Part shown: positions 22,485-33,425 of the stretch, piece by piece | Layout: every line of letters starts with the position of its first letter | How positions within the stretch are numbered: the first letter of the stretch is position 1 | DNA from: Rhizophlyctis rosea | Lineage: Eukaryota > Chytridiomycota > Chytridiomycetes > Rhizophlyctidales > Rhizophlyctidaceae | Length of the DNA stretch: 64,000 nucleotides | Reading direction: 5' to 3' | NCBI GenBank assembly: GCA_027596075.1 | Contig: JADGJC010000104.1 | Span: 1 to 64,000, forward strand | Made by a program: the position numbers and the translations under genes | The notes under the pieces: generated by a model | What the model was told of the DNA's origin: nothing | The model's database searches: none | What the model saw: the letters and a program-made list of their open reading frames with translations, nothing else

Positions 22485-22664
22485 GGCATCGGAAGATTCC
22501 CGATCGCGACCTTCGAAGGCGTCTGCCTCCAGCTTCTCTTCCGCCTGATCTCAACTATTTTGCGGTAGTAATTCCAACCACCTTACATCCCTCATTCCAA
22601 ACAGACCGGACATCTTGCCGACAAACAGTATGAACAACTATTCAAAGGTGGCATAGTGCTTATC

Positions 22665-23303
22665 ATGGAAACTGATGAGGTCGAACATTTCAGTGACCTA
22701 GAAGACCCCACATATGAACCGGACCAGTCTGAACAACCGGAAACAAGCACCGAGCTGCCAAACACAGATGAGGATCAAGAAACGAGTGATTTGACCAGCA
22801 ACGATAGCATACCCTCATCAGACTACTACGAATACGCTTCCGACAGCGATCTAGAGTACCTATCCTCATCACCTTCCACCTGGAACTTCCACAAATATGC
22901 AGCTTGGACTCATTCCGATACAACTTTATTTGCCGATAATCAAACGGGAATCAGCATACCAGAAACGGGCTTGCCTCCAGAAGTTGTGGCAAAGCTGAAG
23001 GAACGGCTTCCAGAGGATCCTAGTAAGATGAAATTGAACTGGTTTTGGACAAATGAGGTTTTGTGGCAGCTCTTATTGCCCATGACGAAAGTGTTGTTGG
23101 AATGGGTGAAGCGAGATGTAGGTGTTTCGGAGAGACTGATGTATATCACATGGGGTCTTATCAATGGAACTCAGATTGAATCTAATTGCAGTATCTCGCA
23201 TGCAGAACCCATCCAACATCCATCTTCCAGATCCCCCGATGGCACATGCATTATTGACCACCACCGCCTTACCTCCTCCCTCCCCGCTTCCCCTCAACCA
23301 TGA
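22665..23303 (+). CDS. acidic hypothetical protein, about 212 aa
   Basis: Open frame from the ATG at 22665. The first 90 residues are very acidic and Ser/Thr-rich (SDLEDPTYEP, SDSDLEYLSSS). A folded-looking segment follows (LPPEVVAKLKERLPEDPSKM, WFWTNEVLWQLLLPMTKVLL, SERLMYITWGLING, to about residue 165). The last 40 residues read like out-of-frame sequence of the next gene, which overlaps by 140 bases, so the true C-terminus is probably different. A splice near 23155-23200 would fuse it to the downstream F-box/LRR frame, but the intron would be only 37 nt with a weak donor. I do not recognise the family. Confidence 0.45.
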   Translation: METDEVEHFSDLEDPTYEPDQSEQPETSTELPNTDEDQETSDLTSNDSIPSSDYYEYASDSDLEYLSSSPSTWNFHKYAAWTHSDTTLFADNQTGISIPETGLPPEVVAKLKERLPEDPSKMKLNWFWTNEVLWQLLLPMTKVLLEWVKRDVGVSERLMYITWGLINGTQIESNCSISHAEPIQHPSSRSPDGTCIIDHHRLTSSLPASPQP

Positions 23304-24723
23304 TGTCCTATTACATATCTCTCACTGCATGAACGACTCCGTCCTCCTCTCCACTCTCTCCAGAACTTGCCGCTCCATATACACCATCGTCGCGCCCATC
23401 CTCTGGTCCTGCCTTCGTTTCGACTGCGTCCTTCCAATCCGGAGCTTCAATCTCGCCCTTACACTCTTGTCCAGTCCCCGAAACCTTGTCCACCACGTCC
23501 AAAGAATCGAATTTGTCTTCTTTGAAGATGAGAATGGGATGGAATATGTCATGGGATGGGAGGGAACCGAATGTGGGGACAATGGGTTCTCTCGTCTTGT
23601 GGAATACGAAAAGTGGGTTCTGGCTGTGCTGGCTCCTAAATTACCCAACCTGAGAACACTGAATATTCAGAGGGAAATAGATATCCTGACGTTGTTCACA
23701 ATAGTGAATGGAGCCGGTCAGATCCGAACCGTTGAAACGGAGTTTTGTCGTCCCGAAAGGCAAAAGAAGGGGAATCAGTCGAGCAAATATTATGAATATC
23801 CCGATTTCACATCCTTCGACGTGATCGAAATCCATGATGATGATCATGACCACAGCCTGGACGAACTCAAAGAGTATTTCTCATACACACATCCAACAAC
23901 GCCCATCGAAACCCTGAAACTCGCCTCAATACCCTACCACCGCAACGAAGAACTCTACGACAACCTCCATAACTGGAACCTGTCCCACTTACGCAAACTC
24001 GACCTCTCATACACCGGAACCCCGCAAGAAAAACTTTGCCAGATCGTTTCAAGCACTCCTCGATTGGAAGCGCTTAGCATAGGAAGGATGGAGAATATAC
24101 CCTGGGGCCGACCGGAAGAAGCGTGGAACTACGGACCGGTGATTCCAGTACTGCAACAACGAACTCCACATCTTTGTACCCTCCTTCTTGACTGCTACGA
24201 CATTGACCCCGTCACGGCTTTTGCGATTCCGTATCATTTACGCACGTTGAAGCACATCTCCTTATCTGCGTTCTGTGACGGGCCGGTGCTGGAATGTCCT
24301 ACCGATACGTCCGCTTTCGAAGGGTCATGGGCGTCACTGGAAGCGTATGAACTTGATGCGGACGTTACGGATAGGTTTTTGTGGCATCAGCTGTCTCTGT
24401 TTGGTGGATGTCTGAGGCGGTTGGTGGTGGGACGGATGCGGCACTGTAGCGAAGATGGAGGTGTTTTAAGGATTATTGCCAAATATTGTAGGAATTTGAG
24501 GGTGTTGTTGTTAGATCACAGGATGGATGGGCAAACTGTGGAGGATCTAGTGGATGTTTTGCGGGGGTGTGCAGAGGTAGAGGTGGGATGGGTTCCCAAG
24601 CCTCCGTGTGATGAGTTTGGGATTGGGAGGGTGTTGGTGGATTTGTTGGATGAGGCTGGCAGGTTGTATGAAGGGAACTTTGGGCATGTAACGAGGAGGT
24701 TGGATGATTTGCCGAGGTGTTAG
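23164..24723 (+). CDS. F-box/leucine-rich-repeat protein
   Basis: Single open frame of 519 residues if started at 23164. ATGs at 23200 and 23239 (MAHALLTT) are equally possible and reduce the overlap with the previous frame. The F-box is at about 42-80: NHDVLLHISHCMNDSVLLST, CRSIYTIVAPILW. Downstream are LRR-type strands and helices: LAPKLPNLRTLNIQREID, LSHLRKLDLSYTGTP, TPRLEALSIGRMEN, HLRTLKHISLSAFCD and YCRNLRVLLLDHRMDG. This is the usual layout of fungal F-box/LRR substrate adaptors for SCF ubiquitin ligases; the target is unknown. It is the last member of the F-box/repeat block that begins at 16.3 kb. Confidence 0.75.
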   Translation: MELRLNLIAVSRMQNPSNIHLPDPPMAHALLTTTALPPPSPLPLNHDVLLHISHCMNDSVLLSTLSRTCRSIYTIVAPILWSCLRFDCVLPIRSFNLALTLLSSPRNLVHHVQRIEFVFFEDENGMEYVMGWEGTECGDNGFSRLVEYEKWVLAVLAPKLPNLRTLNIQREIDILTLFTIVNGAGQIRTVETEFCRPERQKKGNQSSKYYEYPDFTSFDVIEIHDDDHDHSLDELKEYFSYTHPTTPIETLKLASIPYHRNEELYDNLHNWNLSHLRKLDLSYTGTPQEKLCQIVSSTPRLEALSIGRMENIPWGRPEEAWNYGPVIPVLQQRTPHLCTLLLDCYDIDPVTAFAIPYHLRTLKHISLSAFCDGPVLECPTDTSAFEGSWASLEAYELDADVTDRFLWHQLSLFGGCLRRLVVGRMRHCSEDGGVLRIIAKYCRNLRVLLLDHRMDGQTVEDLVDVLRGCAEVEVGWVPKPPCDEFGIGRVLVDLLDEAGRLYEGNFGHVTRRLDDLPRC

Positions 24724-25417
24724 CCACCCCCAGATCAATCATCAGAACGCTTCGGTGGTCCTGTTTCATTCTGAAAATGTTGACTGGAAGTCTGCAGGTA
24801 ACTTGAGACACGTCTCAAACACCAGGGCTCTTGTGGGCAGTGTGCGACCCCAATTCAGCGGGACCAGAAAAGTGAGGGTGGAGAATTATTGGGAAGGGGC
24901 GAGTGGAACCTACATCCCGATCTGTGAACCCGGTGTAAAGGCGACGCGGTGGCGAGAAAACTTTCAAAAAGGTCCGATCGTCCAAAATTTCCCAAACACC
25001 AAGCCCGTTTAGCCATTGCCTGCAAAATAGGTAGCGCGAAAAGAGATATTTGCAAAATGAAAAATATGACGATGAGATTGCAAGTAGCGCTACTTGTCTG
25101 CTGGGCAATGGACAATGAGGCAAACTGCATAAATACCCAAAAGGCATACACATGAGAAAAAACGCCCCGACAGCAAAGGGAAGACTTTTTATGATAGGAA
25201 AAAAAGGAACCGCGATTCCATCAGTCCCAGCGAAAAAAGGAAAAGAAACAAAAAGCAAGGTGCTAGTTCAAAGAGATTGGCACGGACAGAAAAAAAATAA
25301 AGATAAAGATATGAACCGGGAGTCAAGGAAGTAAACAGGAAATGTAAACAAAAAGACAGAACCCAAGAGTCTATACAACCTCAAACCCCTCCTCCCACAC
25401 AACCCCTCACCAAAACC
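24724..25417. other. convergent intergenic region
   Basis: About 690 bases between two 3' ends. A-rich from about 25150 to 25380, consistent with a 3' flank. Nothing else seen. Confidence 0.4.
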
Positions 25418-28400
25418 CTACACCTCCTTCTCCTCCCCATCCTTCTCCTTCCCCTCATCCTCAAAAAGCGTCATCCTAGCCGCCTCCAAATCCTCCAACG
25501 CCCTTCCCGCACACCCAACAACATTCCTCGCACACCACAAAACCTGCCCATCCAAATCCCTATCGCCCACATCCCCCGCCTTCGTACTCGTCACCGCTCT
25601 CAACTGACTCGCTAACGTTTCTAATTTAGCTAGCTGCGCGAGAAGGTGGGTGCTGATGGTTTTGTCGGGGCAGGCTTTTGCTATGGGACGCCAGGAGGTT
25701 GATATGGCGCGGGAGAGGTCGACTAGGTCGCGGGCGGAGGTTATGTAGAGGGTTTTGGCTGTTGCGAGGGTTGGGGGGTCTGGGGAGGAGGAGAGGGGGG
25801 TTGTGGTTGGGGGTGTGGTGAGGGATGTAGAGGAGGAGGAGGAGGAGGGAAGGGAAGATGGAGCCCGTCCCAAAAGCACAGCATGATGCCTCTCCAAATC
25901 CGCCAACCTCGCATCAACAGTCTTAGCCAACCCCGTCAAATCCCTCATATCGATCTTCCGTCTCCTCCTCCTCGCCGGTGGACGAACAATCCGCCGTGGC
26001 GGACTCAAGGGATTCAGTGTCGACGCCCGATTCGACGGTGCAACACCTTCTGTTGGTGTTGCGGTTTCCGACTCGCCGTCCGCTTCTAGGACGCCCGATT
26101 CGGCGGCGAAGGAGAGGGTGTAGTCTTCGTCGGCGCCGTAGGTGCGGTCGGAGTAGAAGGAGCGGATGGAGCGGGTGTCGTCGAATTCGGAGATGGCGTC
26201 TGAGGGGTCTGGGTCGGTGGTTTGGGTTGTGGTGGTGTCGGGGATGGTGTTGGTGGTGTCGGGGATGTGGTCCGGGTCGGGTTTCATAGAAGTGTCGGCG
26301 TCTGGGTCGGATGGTTCTGGGGTGGCGGTTTGGTCGGTTGGTACGGAGGGTTCAGTAGCGGCTGGAGTATCGATGGCCTTTTCGTCAGCGGCCTCTACTG
26401 CTGCAGCTGGTGCGGTTTCATCCTCCTTCCCATTTTCCTCTTCCGCAATTTGCGGTACATCAGTCCGCTCATCATTTAGAGCTGACTCCGTCGCCCCATC
26501 CTGTTGACTCGCACCTGGCGCCTCCTCCTTCACTTCAACCTCTTCATCTTTCTCTTCCGCACCACTGTCAGTACCCTCCTCCTGTTCAATAGCCGGGCCC
26601 TCTGCGGCCGGCCCATCAACTTTATCATCTATTTCTGGTTCCGCCTGAACGACATCATGAGGTCCTTCATCTACACCATCTCCCTCCTTCTCCTTCCTAG
26701 CCTCCACCACACCATCTCCCCCCTCCTCTTTCCCAGCCTGCACTACATTTTCCACCTGCCCTTCGTCTTGCGCAGAAGCCGGTACGTCTCCTTCCTCAAC
26801 TTCGACGGACGCGGACACAGGACCTTCCCCATCCTCCGCCGCAGCTTCATCAACTGAGTCTGAGGCCTCAGCTACCTCAGCGGCTTCTTCCTCTTTTGTA
26901 CCAGTCTCAGCTGCTGACACTTCTCCATCCACCACCACATCCGATTCGCCCTTCTCAGCAGGGGCATCATCGGACTCTGCCGGCGAACTTTCCGTCTTTT
27001 CAGTAGACTCGCCCTCTGCAGATGGTTCAGTCTCCGGAACCATTTCTGCCGGATCGTCGACGGAAGTCTGATCCTCAGACGGCGCATCCTTTACGTCCTC
27101 TTCAGCAGGCACAGCAGCGGATTTGTCGTCATTCAACGCACTTGCATTGGCTGCTTCCGCGTTTTCGGATGGAGATTCGCCAGCGTCCACAGACTCGGTT
27201 GGTTCAACCTTCCCCTCAGGTAACCCTCCCTCCGAACCATGCACATCCGCTTTATCATCTTCATCCCCGCCCCCTTCCCTATCCTTTTCCGCTACATTCT
27301 CCTTCTCATTGGTGGTGTCTAACGCAGCTGTGACACCGTTCCCATCATCATTCCCCTCCCCCTCCACCACAACCTCCTCCTCCTTTGCCTCTTCCACCGC
27401 TTCCGTCTTAACCTCCTCCTGCACCCCAGCCTTACCCCTAAGAGCCTTCCCCTGCCTCACGCCCTCCTCCGCAGCTTGCCCATCAGCTTTACTATCATTC
27501 TCGTCCCCTCCAGTCGCCAACGACGAAGAAGACTTGGTGACGCGTTTCGACTTCTTGAGACTTAGTCTACGTTGGCGGGGTTTGGCTGTTGTGGGTTTTG
27601 GTGTTGATGGTTGGGTGGCTGCCGGTGGTGTTTTGGTTCTTGTGAGGGATTGTTGAGAGGCTTTTGAGAGGATGCGTTTTGGAGTTGGGGGGGTTGAGGG
27701 AGTTGGTGTTGATGGTGGGGAGGGGTTTGGGGCTGTTGCGGATGCTGTGTTGAATGTTATGACGAAATACGGGATGAGCATTCCAGACATCCGGATAAAT
27801 AAAACAAAAAAACAAACGAGTTGCTATCATGGAAGCATCACGTACCTGACAAGAATGAGGGCTTCTCTTTTAGCCTGACATTCCCACCACCCAACCAAGG
27901 CTGCCTCGGCTTCGTGCTCAGTGCACTATCCCTATTAATCGCAATCCGTTTCGGAGGCGACACAGCCCCATCACTAGCCCTTTTCGGCGAACTATACGCA
28001 ACCCTTCCAGACGCATCCAACCCCGTATTCACTCTCGGTCTCGCATCAATTACCCTTACCGGCGACGACGGAGTGTTAGCCGCAGCCGCATGATTATGAT
28101 GCAACAGCGGAGTTACAGGTCTGGGCGGTAAGGCTCCAACCGGTTTCCAAGGTTGACCGCCTTTCTTTCGTTGGGCTTTGAGAGCTTGCACGCGTTCTCG
28201 TGCTAGACGGAGGTTTTCGGCGCGGAGGAGACATGCGGCACAGCCGTGTCGGGCGGTGTGGTGGGAGAAAGGGATGTAGGGGATGGTGTCGGCGGCGTCG
28301 GTGGTTGTGGTGATTTCGGTGGGGACGACTAGGCGGATGGAGCGGCCGGAATCTGAGGCTGATAGGGAGGGGGTCGGTGCATCTGGATGGTCTGATGGTG

Positions 28401-28554
28401 CATCGGGAGAGGGGTTGAGGACATTTGGAGGAGATGTTTGGGTTGCCGGAGATGGTGGTGGAACGAAAGTGAAAGCAGTTTTCGACTCGAATGATATTGA
28501 TATGGAGGTTTGCTGCTCTTCGATGACGGTCTCTTCGACTTCTACACCTAGCAT
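25418..28554 (-). CDS. long acidic, Ser/Pro-rich protein with a helical C-terminal domain
   Basis: Two exons, 28554-27846 and 27744-25418, separated by a 101-nt intron (GTACGT...ACAG) that joins SFLS to ASATAPNPSPP in frame; 1011 residues. The N-terminal part is Ser/Pro-rich with one short coiled-coil-like helix preceded by a CxxC pair (HGCAACLLRAENLRLARERV, about 108-127). Residues of roughly 280-770 are extremely acidic (Glu/Asp/Ala/Ser repeats) and surely disordered. The last 200 residues look folded and helical: KIDMRDLTGLAKTVDARLAD, TAKTLYITSARDLVDLSRAI, ISTHLLAQLAKLETLASQL, RNVVGCAGRALEDLEAARM. This resembles a helix-bundle binding module, but I do not recognise the family. More 5' exons are possible. 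The gene diverges from cyanase. Confidence 0.65.
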
Positions 28555-29310
28555 TTTTGATGATCCTTTAAATGCGCATTGTGTTAGCCATCATGTGACG
28601 CCATCAATTTACTGCCATATTTCACAGCCTATGATGATGATCACAGCCCAGTTCATACCTTTTCTGTCAACAGTTCCAACATGTATTCATTCGTTTTTAC
28701 CCTCCGGCATACAGTCACGCAGGAAAGAGTTCTGACTTACGCTTCCCACCCTCCGCAGCCTTCAGGACCTACAGCAGCCAGCAGGCTGAACTGAGAAGGA
28801 CTGGCTATGGGATCAATACTACCGCTGAACAGTGCGGGGGTATAGCAAGGCCTTGTAGAGCGTGGGAAAGCGGTTGTGTAGCTTTGTAAAGAGGCAAGAG
28901 AAGGGAAGGGGTTTTGGGAAGTGTGGCATGCCATGCAAGCAATGCAAGGTAGCGGTAAACAAGAGTGTCGTGCAACCACGCAATGCGCAAGGCCACTCGG
29001 GCCAACATTGCTCCAGCCACCAGGGCCAAAGGGCGTGCTGGCCGCAATCACTCATTCAATCACTGCGAGACGCGATCGGGAAGCTGATCACAACTACGCG
29101 TCCCCGCAAATCCCCCTTGGCTGCAGATAAAGAGTCCCCGGGTTGCGATTGCCATAATCAAGTAGGACCCCAAAGGAAAGCGTTAAATAGGAGGACACCC
29201 AAATCCCCTCAAATCTCTTACACTTGCACTGATTTGACGCGCTACCTGCTTCCGCGAAACAGGTTTCTGCATTTTCCTCATAACACCGAGAAACTTACCC
29301 TCTCTCCGCG
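28555..29310. other. divergent promoter region
   Basis: About 750 bases between the acidic-protein gene (minus) and cyanase (plus). Open frames across it are motif-free and probably fortuitous. Likely both promoters. Confidence 0.4.
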
Positions 29311-30091
29311 ATGCTCCCCACCAGACTTGTCCGAGGCCTCGCCCCCAGTGTATCAACCTGTATCCGCCAAGCTCCCAGAGCGATACAGCGCCCCCTATCG
29401 AGAGTCATCCATGATTCACCTAAACCCGGCGTTGGAGTAGACTCAACAAATGGACCCAAAATATGCACCCTTGACGTACGCATTCATCATTCTTGATCGC
29501 TACTGCAAAAGCAAAACCACCCAAGCACTCACATCCACATCCCTCAGACCTCCCTAATCCCCCGCCTCCCCTCCTCCTCCCCCCTCCTCTTCGAAGCCAA
29601 AAAGTCCAAAAACCTCACATTCGCCCAAATAGCCTCCGCCCTGAACCGCAACGAAGTCGCCGTCGCAGCTCTCTTCTACGGACAAGCCAACCCTTCCCCC
29701 GAAGATCTCTCCTCCCTCTCCTCCCTCCTCGACATCCCCTTGCCAGTGTTAGAATCACACTTCAGCACCTTGCCGGATAGAGGAAGAGTGGTGGACATGC
29801 CGCCTAAGGACCCGCTGATTTACCGGCTGTATGAGATTGTGCAGAACTATGGATATGCGTATAAGGGTGTTCTGAATGAGAAGTTTGGGGACGGGATTAT
29901 GAGTGCGATTTCTTTTAGTACGAATGTGGAGAAGGAGACGGATGAGAAGGGGGATTGGGTTAAGATTACGTTGAGGGGGAAGTGGTGAGTTTTTGTCGTT
30001 TCTTGTCGGGTGTTGTTTTGGGAGAGGGTGTAAGGTTTTATTTGGATTGCTAAATCATGCATAATGCAGGCTTCCGTACACGCGTTTCTAA
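29311..30091 (+). CDS. cyanate hydratase (cyanase), predicted mitochondrial
   Basis: Three exons, 29311-29475, 29548-29984 and 30070-30091, with GT-AG introns of 72 and 85 nt; 207 residues. Cyanase converts cyanate and bicarbonate to ammonia and CO2 (via carbamate). The helix-turn-helix-like N-domain is present ([40 protein letters not shown]). So is the catalytic C-domain: [15 protein letters not shown] holds the expected Arg and Glu, and [11 protein letters not shown] the Ser. The last exon supplies only the conserved C-terminus, LPYTRF. The first 50 residues ([13 protein letters not shown], then Arg-rich, no acidic residue until about 36) form a typical mitochondrial presequence that bacterial and most described fungal cyanases lack. 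It may detoxify cyanate from carbamoyl phosphate breakdown; that is inference. Confidence 0.93.
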
Positions 30092-30417
30092 TTTGCTTTC
30101 TCGATGTGCATTTAATTCGGCGCTTTGAGTGCAAGTCGGTGACTCGGGTGTGGACGGGGGAACGATGGAATAGAGAAGGGAAACGGACGGCCAAATGTCG
30201 TTCAACATTGAGCAGAGATCATTGATGAAACAGATTCATACGGCGTGCACCAATTTCTCATACATGTTCCTGCTTTTGGTCGTGTCTGATATGATTGAGA
30301 CCGGACTCCACTGCCTAAATGTTTGTTATTTACATGATGTGAGGGGTTTACATGGCATGACTTATAATAAGTCAAGAATCAACGAAAGTCCTGATAGAAA
30401 ACTGTGAACTACACATA
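30092..30417. other. convergent intergenic region
   Basis: About 325 bases between the 3' ends of cyanase and the CinA-C gene. Nothing seen. Confidence 0.4.
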
Positions 30418-30900
30418 CTACGTCGGACTCCACTCCTCCATGCATTCATCATACAATTTCCTCGCTCGATCCGTCACGATCCTCCTAACCTCATTCCTCT
30501 CCAAATGCTTCCCGCCCTCCATCCCCTCCTCCCAAAACCCATCCCTCCACTCCCCCGTCCTCTTATTAAAACAACAATAATACGCAACCGGCCTCTCAAA
30601 CCCCTTCTCAGGAACCGGCTCCGCCTTCCCTGTCGTCGCAACCCCAACATCACTCTTAAACAGTTCCGAAACACCTTTCGCCATTTCTCTCGCCACGCGT
30701 GGGGAAACGCAATCGACTTGACGGGCGTGGGATTCGGAGATGTGGAGGAGGGAGACTTTTGAAGCGAGGGTGTAAGCTGTTATTGATCCTTTGAAGTATG
30801 CGGAACAGCCTGATTGGCGGACGAATGTGTCTGAGAGGAGGCCGCCGGTTAGGGATTCCGCGATTGAGACTGTGAGCATTTTGCGGGGGATTAGGGGCAT
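30418..30900 (-). CDS. CinA C-terminal domain protein (nicotinamide-nucleotide amidase-like)
   Basis: Single exon, 160 residues from the ATG at 30900. The family signature is at the N-terminus: TVSIAESLTGGLLSD (about 10-24), followed by GCSAYFKGSITAYTLASKVS (about 31-50) and SPRVAREMAKGVSELFKSDV, then ATTGKAEP. Stand-alone CinA-C (PncC) proteins deamidate nicotinamide mononucleotide to nicotinate mononucleotide in NAD recycling. The usual TGIAGP motif reads TGKAEP here, so activity is not certain. Length matches stand-alone family members. It diverges from the PQ-loop transporter gene. Confidence 0.85.
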   Translation of the reverse strand: MPLIPRKMLTVSIAESLTGGLLSDTFVRQSGCSAYFKGSITAYTLASKVSLLHISESHARQVDCVSPRVAREMAKGVSELFKSDVGVATTGKAEPVPEKGFERPVAYYCCFNKRTGEWRDGFWEEGMEGGKHLERNEVRRIVTDRARKLYDECMEEWSPT

Positions 30901-31554
30901 TTCGTGGGGGTGTTTTGGGGCGTGTAAATTTGTGTTTTGAGCGTGAAGATGGAGTTGAGTTGGATGAGTAGCGGGAGAATGGTAGATTATGGGATCATGA
31001 CAGATAGCGGTGAGACCGCTCCTCGTTTCTGAGAGTTATCGATTTTTTGTGTGGGAGATACGGCTATGCTGGATGTATACAATGGGGGAGTGTATCAAAC
31101 AATGGATTTGGTCCTGATACGCTATGCGAAATATGCAAAACTTGAAGGCGAGAACGCGGACGACAGTTTTGGGTGTCGGGTTTCCAGATGAACGAGACCG
31201 AGAACGGAAAGCTGGTGTGGATTCGAGTGATTCGGGGGCAGTGTCTCAGTGACTCGACACGCAAATGAAATGGTGACGCAACAGGGTCCCACGAAGTGCC
31301 ATGAGTCAGGGTGACAGATAAGGACTCCACACCTTCCCCTCCGAAATGAATTCTGGCCGTGTGACCGTGTCACCCCAAACCATACTACGCCACTGATCAT
31401 TATCGCGATCGTGTATCAAAATCCCCCTCTGTCAAAATCTTCACACCAAAAATAAAACACAAGTAAAAACCTTCCCTCTCTCCCCTCTCCCCACGCAATT
31501 CCCATCTTCGTACCTACACCAAAAACAGACTCTCCACCAAACACCCACGCAGAG
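30901..31554. other. divergent promoter region
   Basis: About 650 bases between the CinA-C gene (minus) and the PQ-loop gene (plus). A C/A-rich stretch at about 31440-31550 directly precedes the transporter ATG. No gene seen. Confidence 0.4.
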
Positions 31555-32996
31555 ATGCCCAACCTCCTCTCGGCCCTTGCAGGCTACGCCTCAGTAGTCT
31601 GCTGGCTCGTAGTCTACACCCCGCAAATATACGAAAACTACTCGCGCAAATCGACGGGCGGACTGTCACTGACGTTCGTTATCATATGGCTTGTCGGGGA
31701 CTTGTTCAACTTGGCGGGGGCGTTGTTGCATGGGTTGTTGTTTACTGTGGTGTGTATTTGTGTTCTTCTTGGTTTTATGCCGGGTGGTCCGTGTGTCAAT
31801 TGTGGGCGCCTCGCGTCTTTGGAGTAAACAAACGGAGGGGTTTGTGAGAAGGTTGAGGTGTTCCAAAATAGTATATCCTCACTTGCCTTGGTTTCAGATC
31901 CTCCTAGCAATCTACTACACAATATGCGACATGATACTCCTAGGCCAATGGTACTTCTACGATATACTACATAAAGGCCACTCCATCTTCCCCACCCCGC
32001 AATCTGAAACCGTATCAGATGATGAAAGGGACGAGCGATCTCCGCTTTTGGAACCGCTGACGGACGCGGATTCACCTACAACGCGGCATCCGGTTGGGTA
32101 TGATAGTGTTGGGGCGTCGTCGACGGATCTGGCGAATGGGAGGAAGGCACGGGGGGTGACGATGTTGGTTTTGGGAGCGTTGGTGGCTTTGAGTTTTGGA
32201 ACGGGTGGTGGGAGTGGGGGGTGGGAGAGGGGTGGGAGAGTTGGTGGTTTGCAGGAAGTGAGTGTTGAGACTGCTAGTCAAGCATTCTGCGCCCCGCATA
32301 TATCAAGCTTGGTGACTGATTCAGTTTATCCGTCATCACAGGGTGGCATACCAGGCACACCACCCCCAGTAGTTGGAGATCCATCGCACGCATACCCAGA
32401 TATCCACATGATCGCTAACATCTTTGGTTACTTGTCCGCTGCATGCTACGGTATGAATGGAGTCTCACGTTTTCTGTTACACGTCCCTCTCACGCTGAAC
32501 ATGATTCCCGCATTACACCAGTCGGCTCCCGCTTCCCACAAATCGTCCACAACTTCCGCCACCGCTCATGCGAAGGTCTCTCACTTCTTATGTTCGCATT
32601 CAGCGTCATGGGCAATGTCACGTATTGTTTGGTACGTCCTGTCACCTATCAGGCTTGCCAGGCCCTGTCAATCACGTCCAAGTCTGATACACTCATTGCT
32701 CATCCTCTTGCCGCAACAGTCCATATTCTTCGAATCCCTCGACGCGGAATGGCTCGTAAAGAACATACCGTGGCTTATTGGAAGTGGTGGCACGTTGCTT
32801 TTGGATTTCATTGTGAGTTTGGAGATAGTTTTGAGTGGTCCGCTTGGGTGATATCCAGGGTCCATCTTTTCATCGTTTTCTTACCTTACATCGAAAATCT
32901 TGTTTCCAGATCCTGGGGCAATTCTACGTCTACCGCGGCCAGTCTCCAACAACACGTGTTGAGAAGGATGCTGAGAATGGAGAAGTGGTGGCGTAA
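31555..32996 (+). CDS. PQ-loop repeat vacuolar/lysosomal cationic amino-acid transporter
   Basis: Five exons: 31555-31749, 31898-32450, 32522-32631, 32720-32812 and 32910-32996; introns of 148, 71, 88 and 97 nt; 345 residues. The first PQ-loop lies near the N-terminus (YTPQIYENYSRKSTGGLS, about 22-39). The second spans the exon 2/3 junction and exon 3 (YVGSRFPQIVHNF, CEGLSLLMFAFSVMGN, about 248-275). Around them are seven hydrophobic segments, including FVIIWLVGDLFNLAGALL, ILLAIYYTICDMILLGQWYF, VTMLVLGALVALSF and LIGSGGTLLLDFIILGQFYV. A hydrophilic loop of about 90 residues with an acidic DDERDERSPLLE patch separates the repeats. This matches the yeast Ypq/Rtc2 and animal PQLC2 family, which export lysine, arginine or histidine from the vacuole or lysosome. 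Confidence 0.9.
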
Positions 32997-33425
32997 ACTG
33001 ACGATGTTGGTCTTTTATTTGTTTACTTGTTTTGTTCATATTGTGCCCATACTCCCTTTTTGTTCATAGAGTATTGTATGTAGTTTTCTGTTTATGCTTT
33101 TGGTTTTGAGTTTGTATTTAGATGAGTTTGTAAGTTATGTAGGTGAACTTGGCATTTCTGCATGACAGGGAGAATTGGAAGGGGCGCGATTCATCCGCGT
33201 CGACATGCATATTGTACTCTAGTTGGTTTTTCTTTGTTTACTGGTTTATGTCCTATGTTTAACATTTGATTTATCATACAGAGATATGTCATGTTCGTTT
33301 ACATTTGCACTCTTAGTAGGGTAACTGTTACTACATCGTCGACATGAGCAAAACATTATTGAAAAATCTACAGCCAATTTTGGCTCCATCAAAGTCTTCG
33401 CATCCGCACTTCCACCAGCAGACTT
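32997..33425. other. convergent intergenic region
   Basis: About 430 T-rich bases between two 3' ends. Nothing seen. Confidence 0.4.

Noticed and set aside
28862..29440. Plus-strand open frame over the cyanase promoter and leader
   Set aside because: It runs out of frame through the cyanase start, and its composition looks random.
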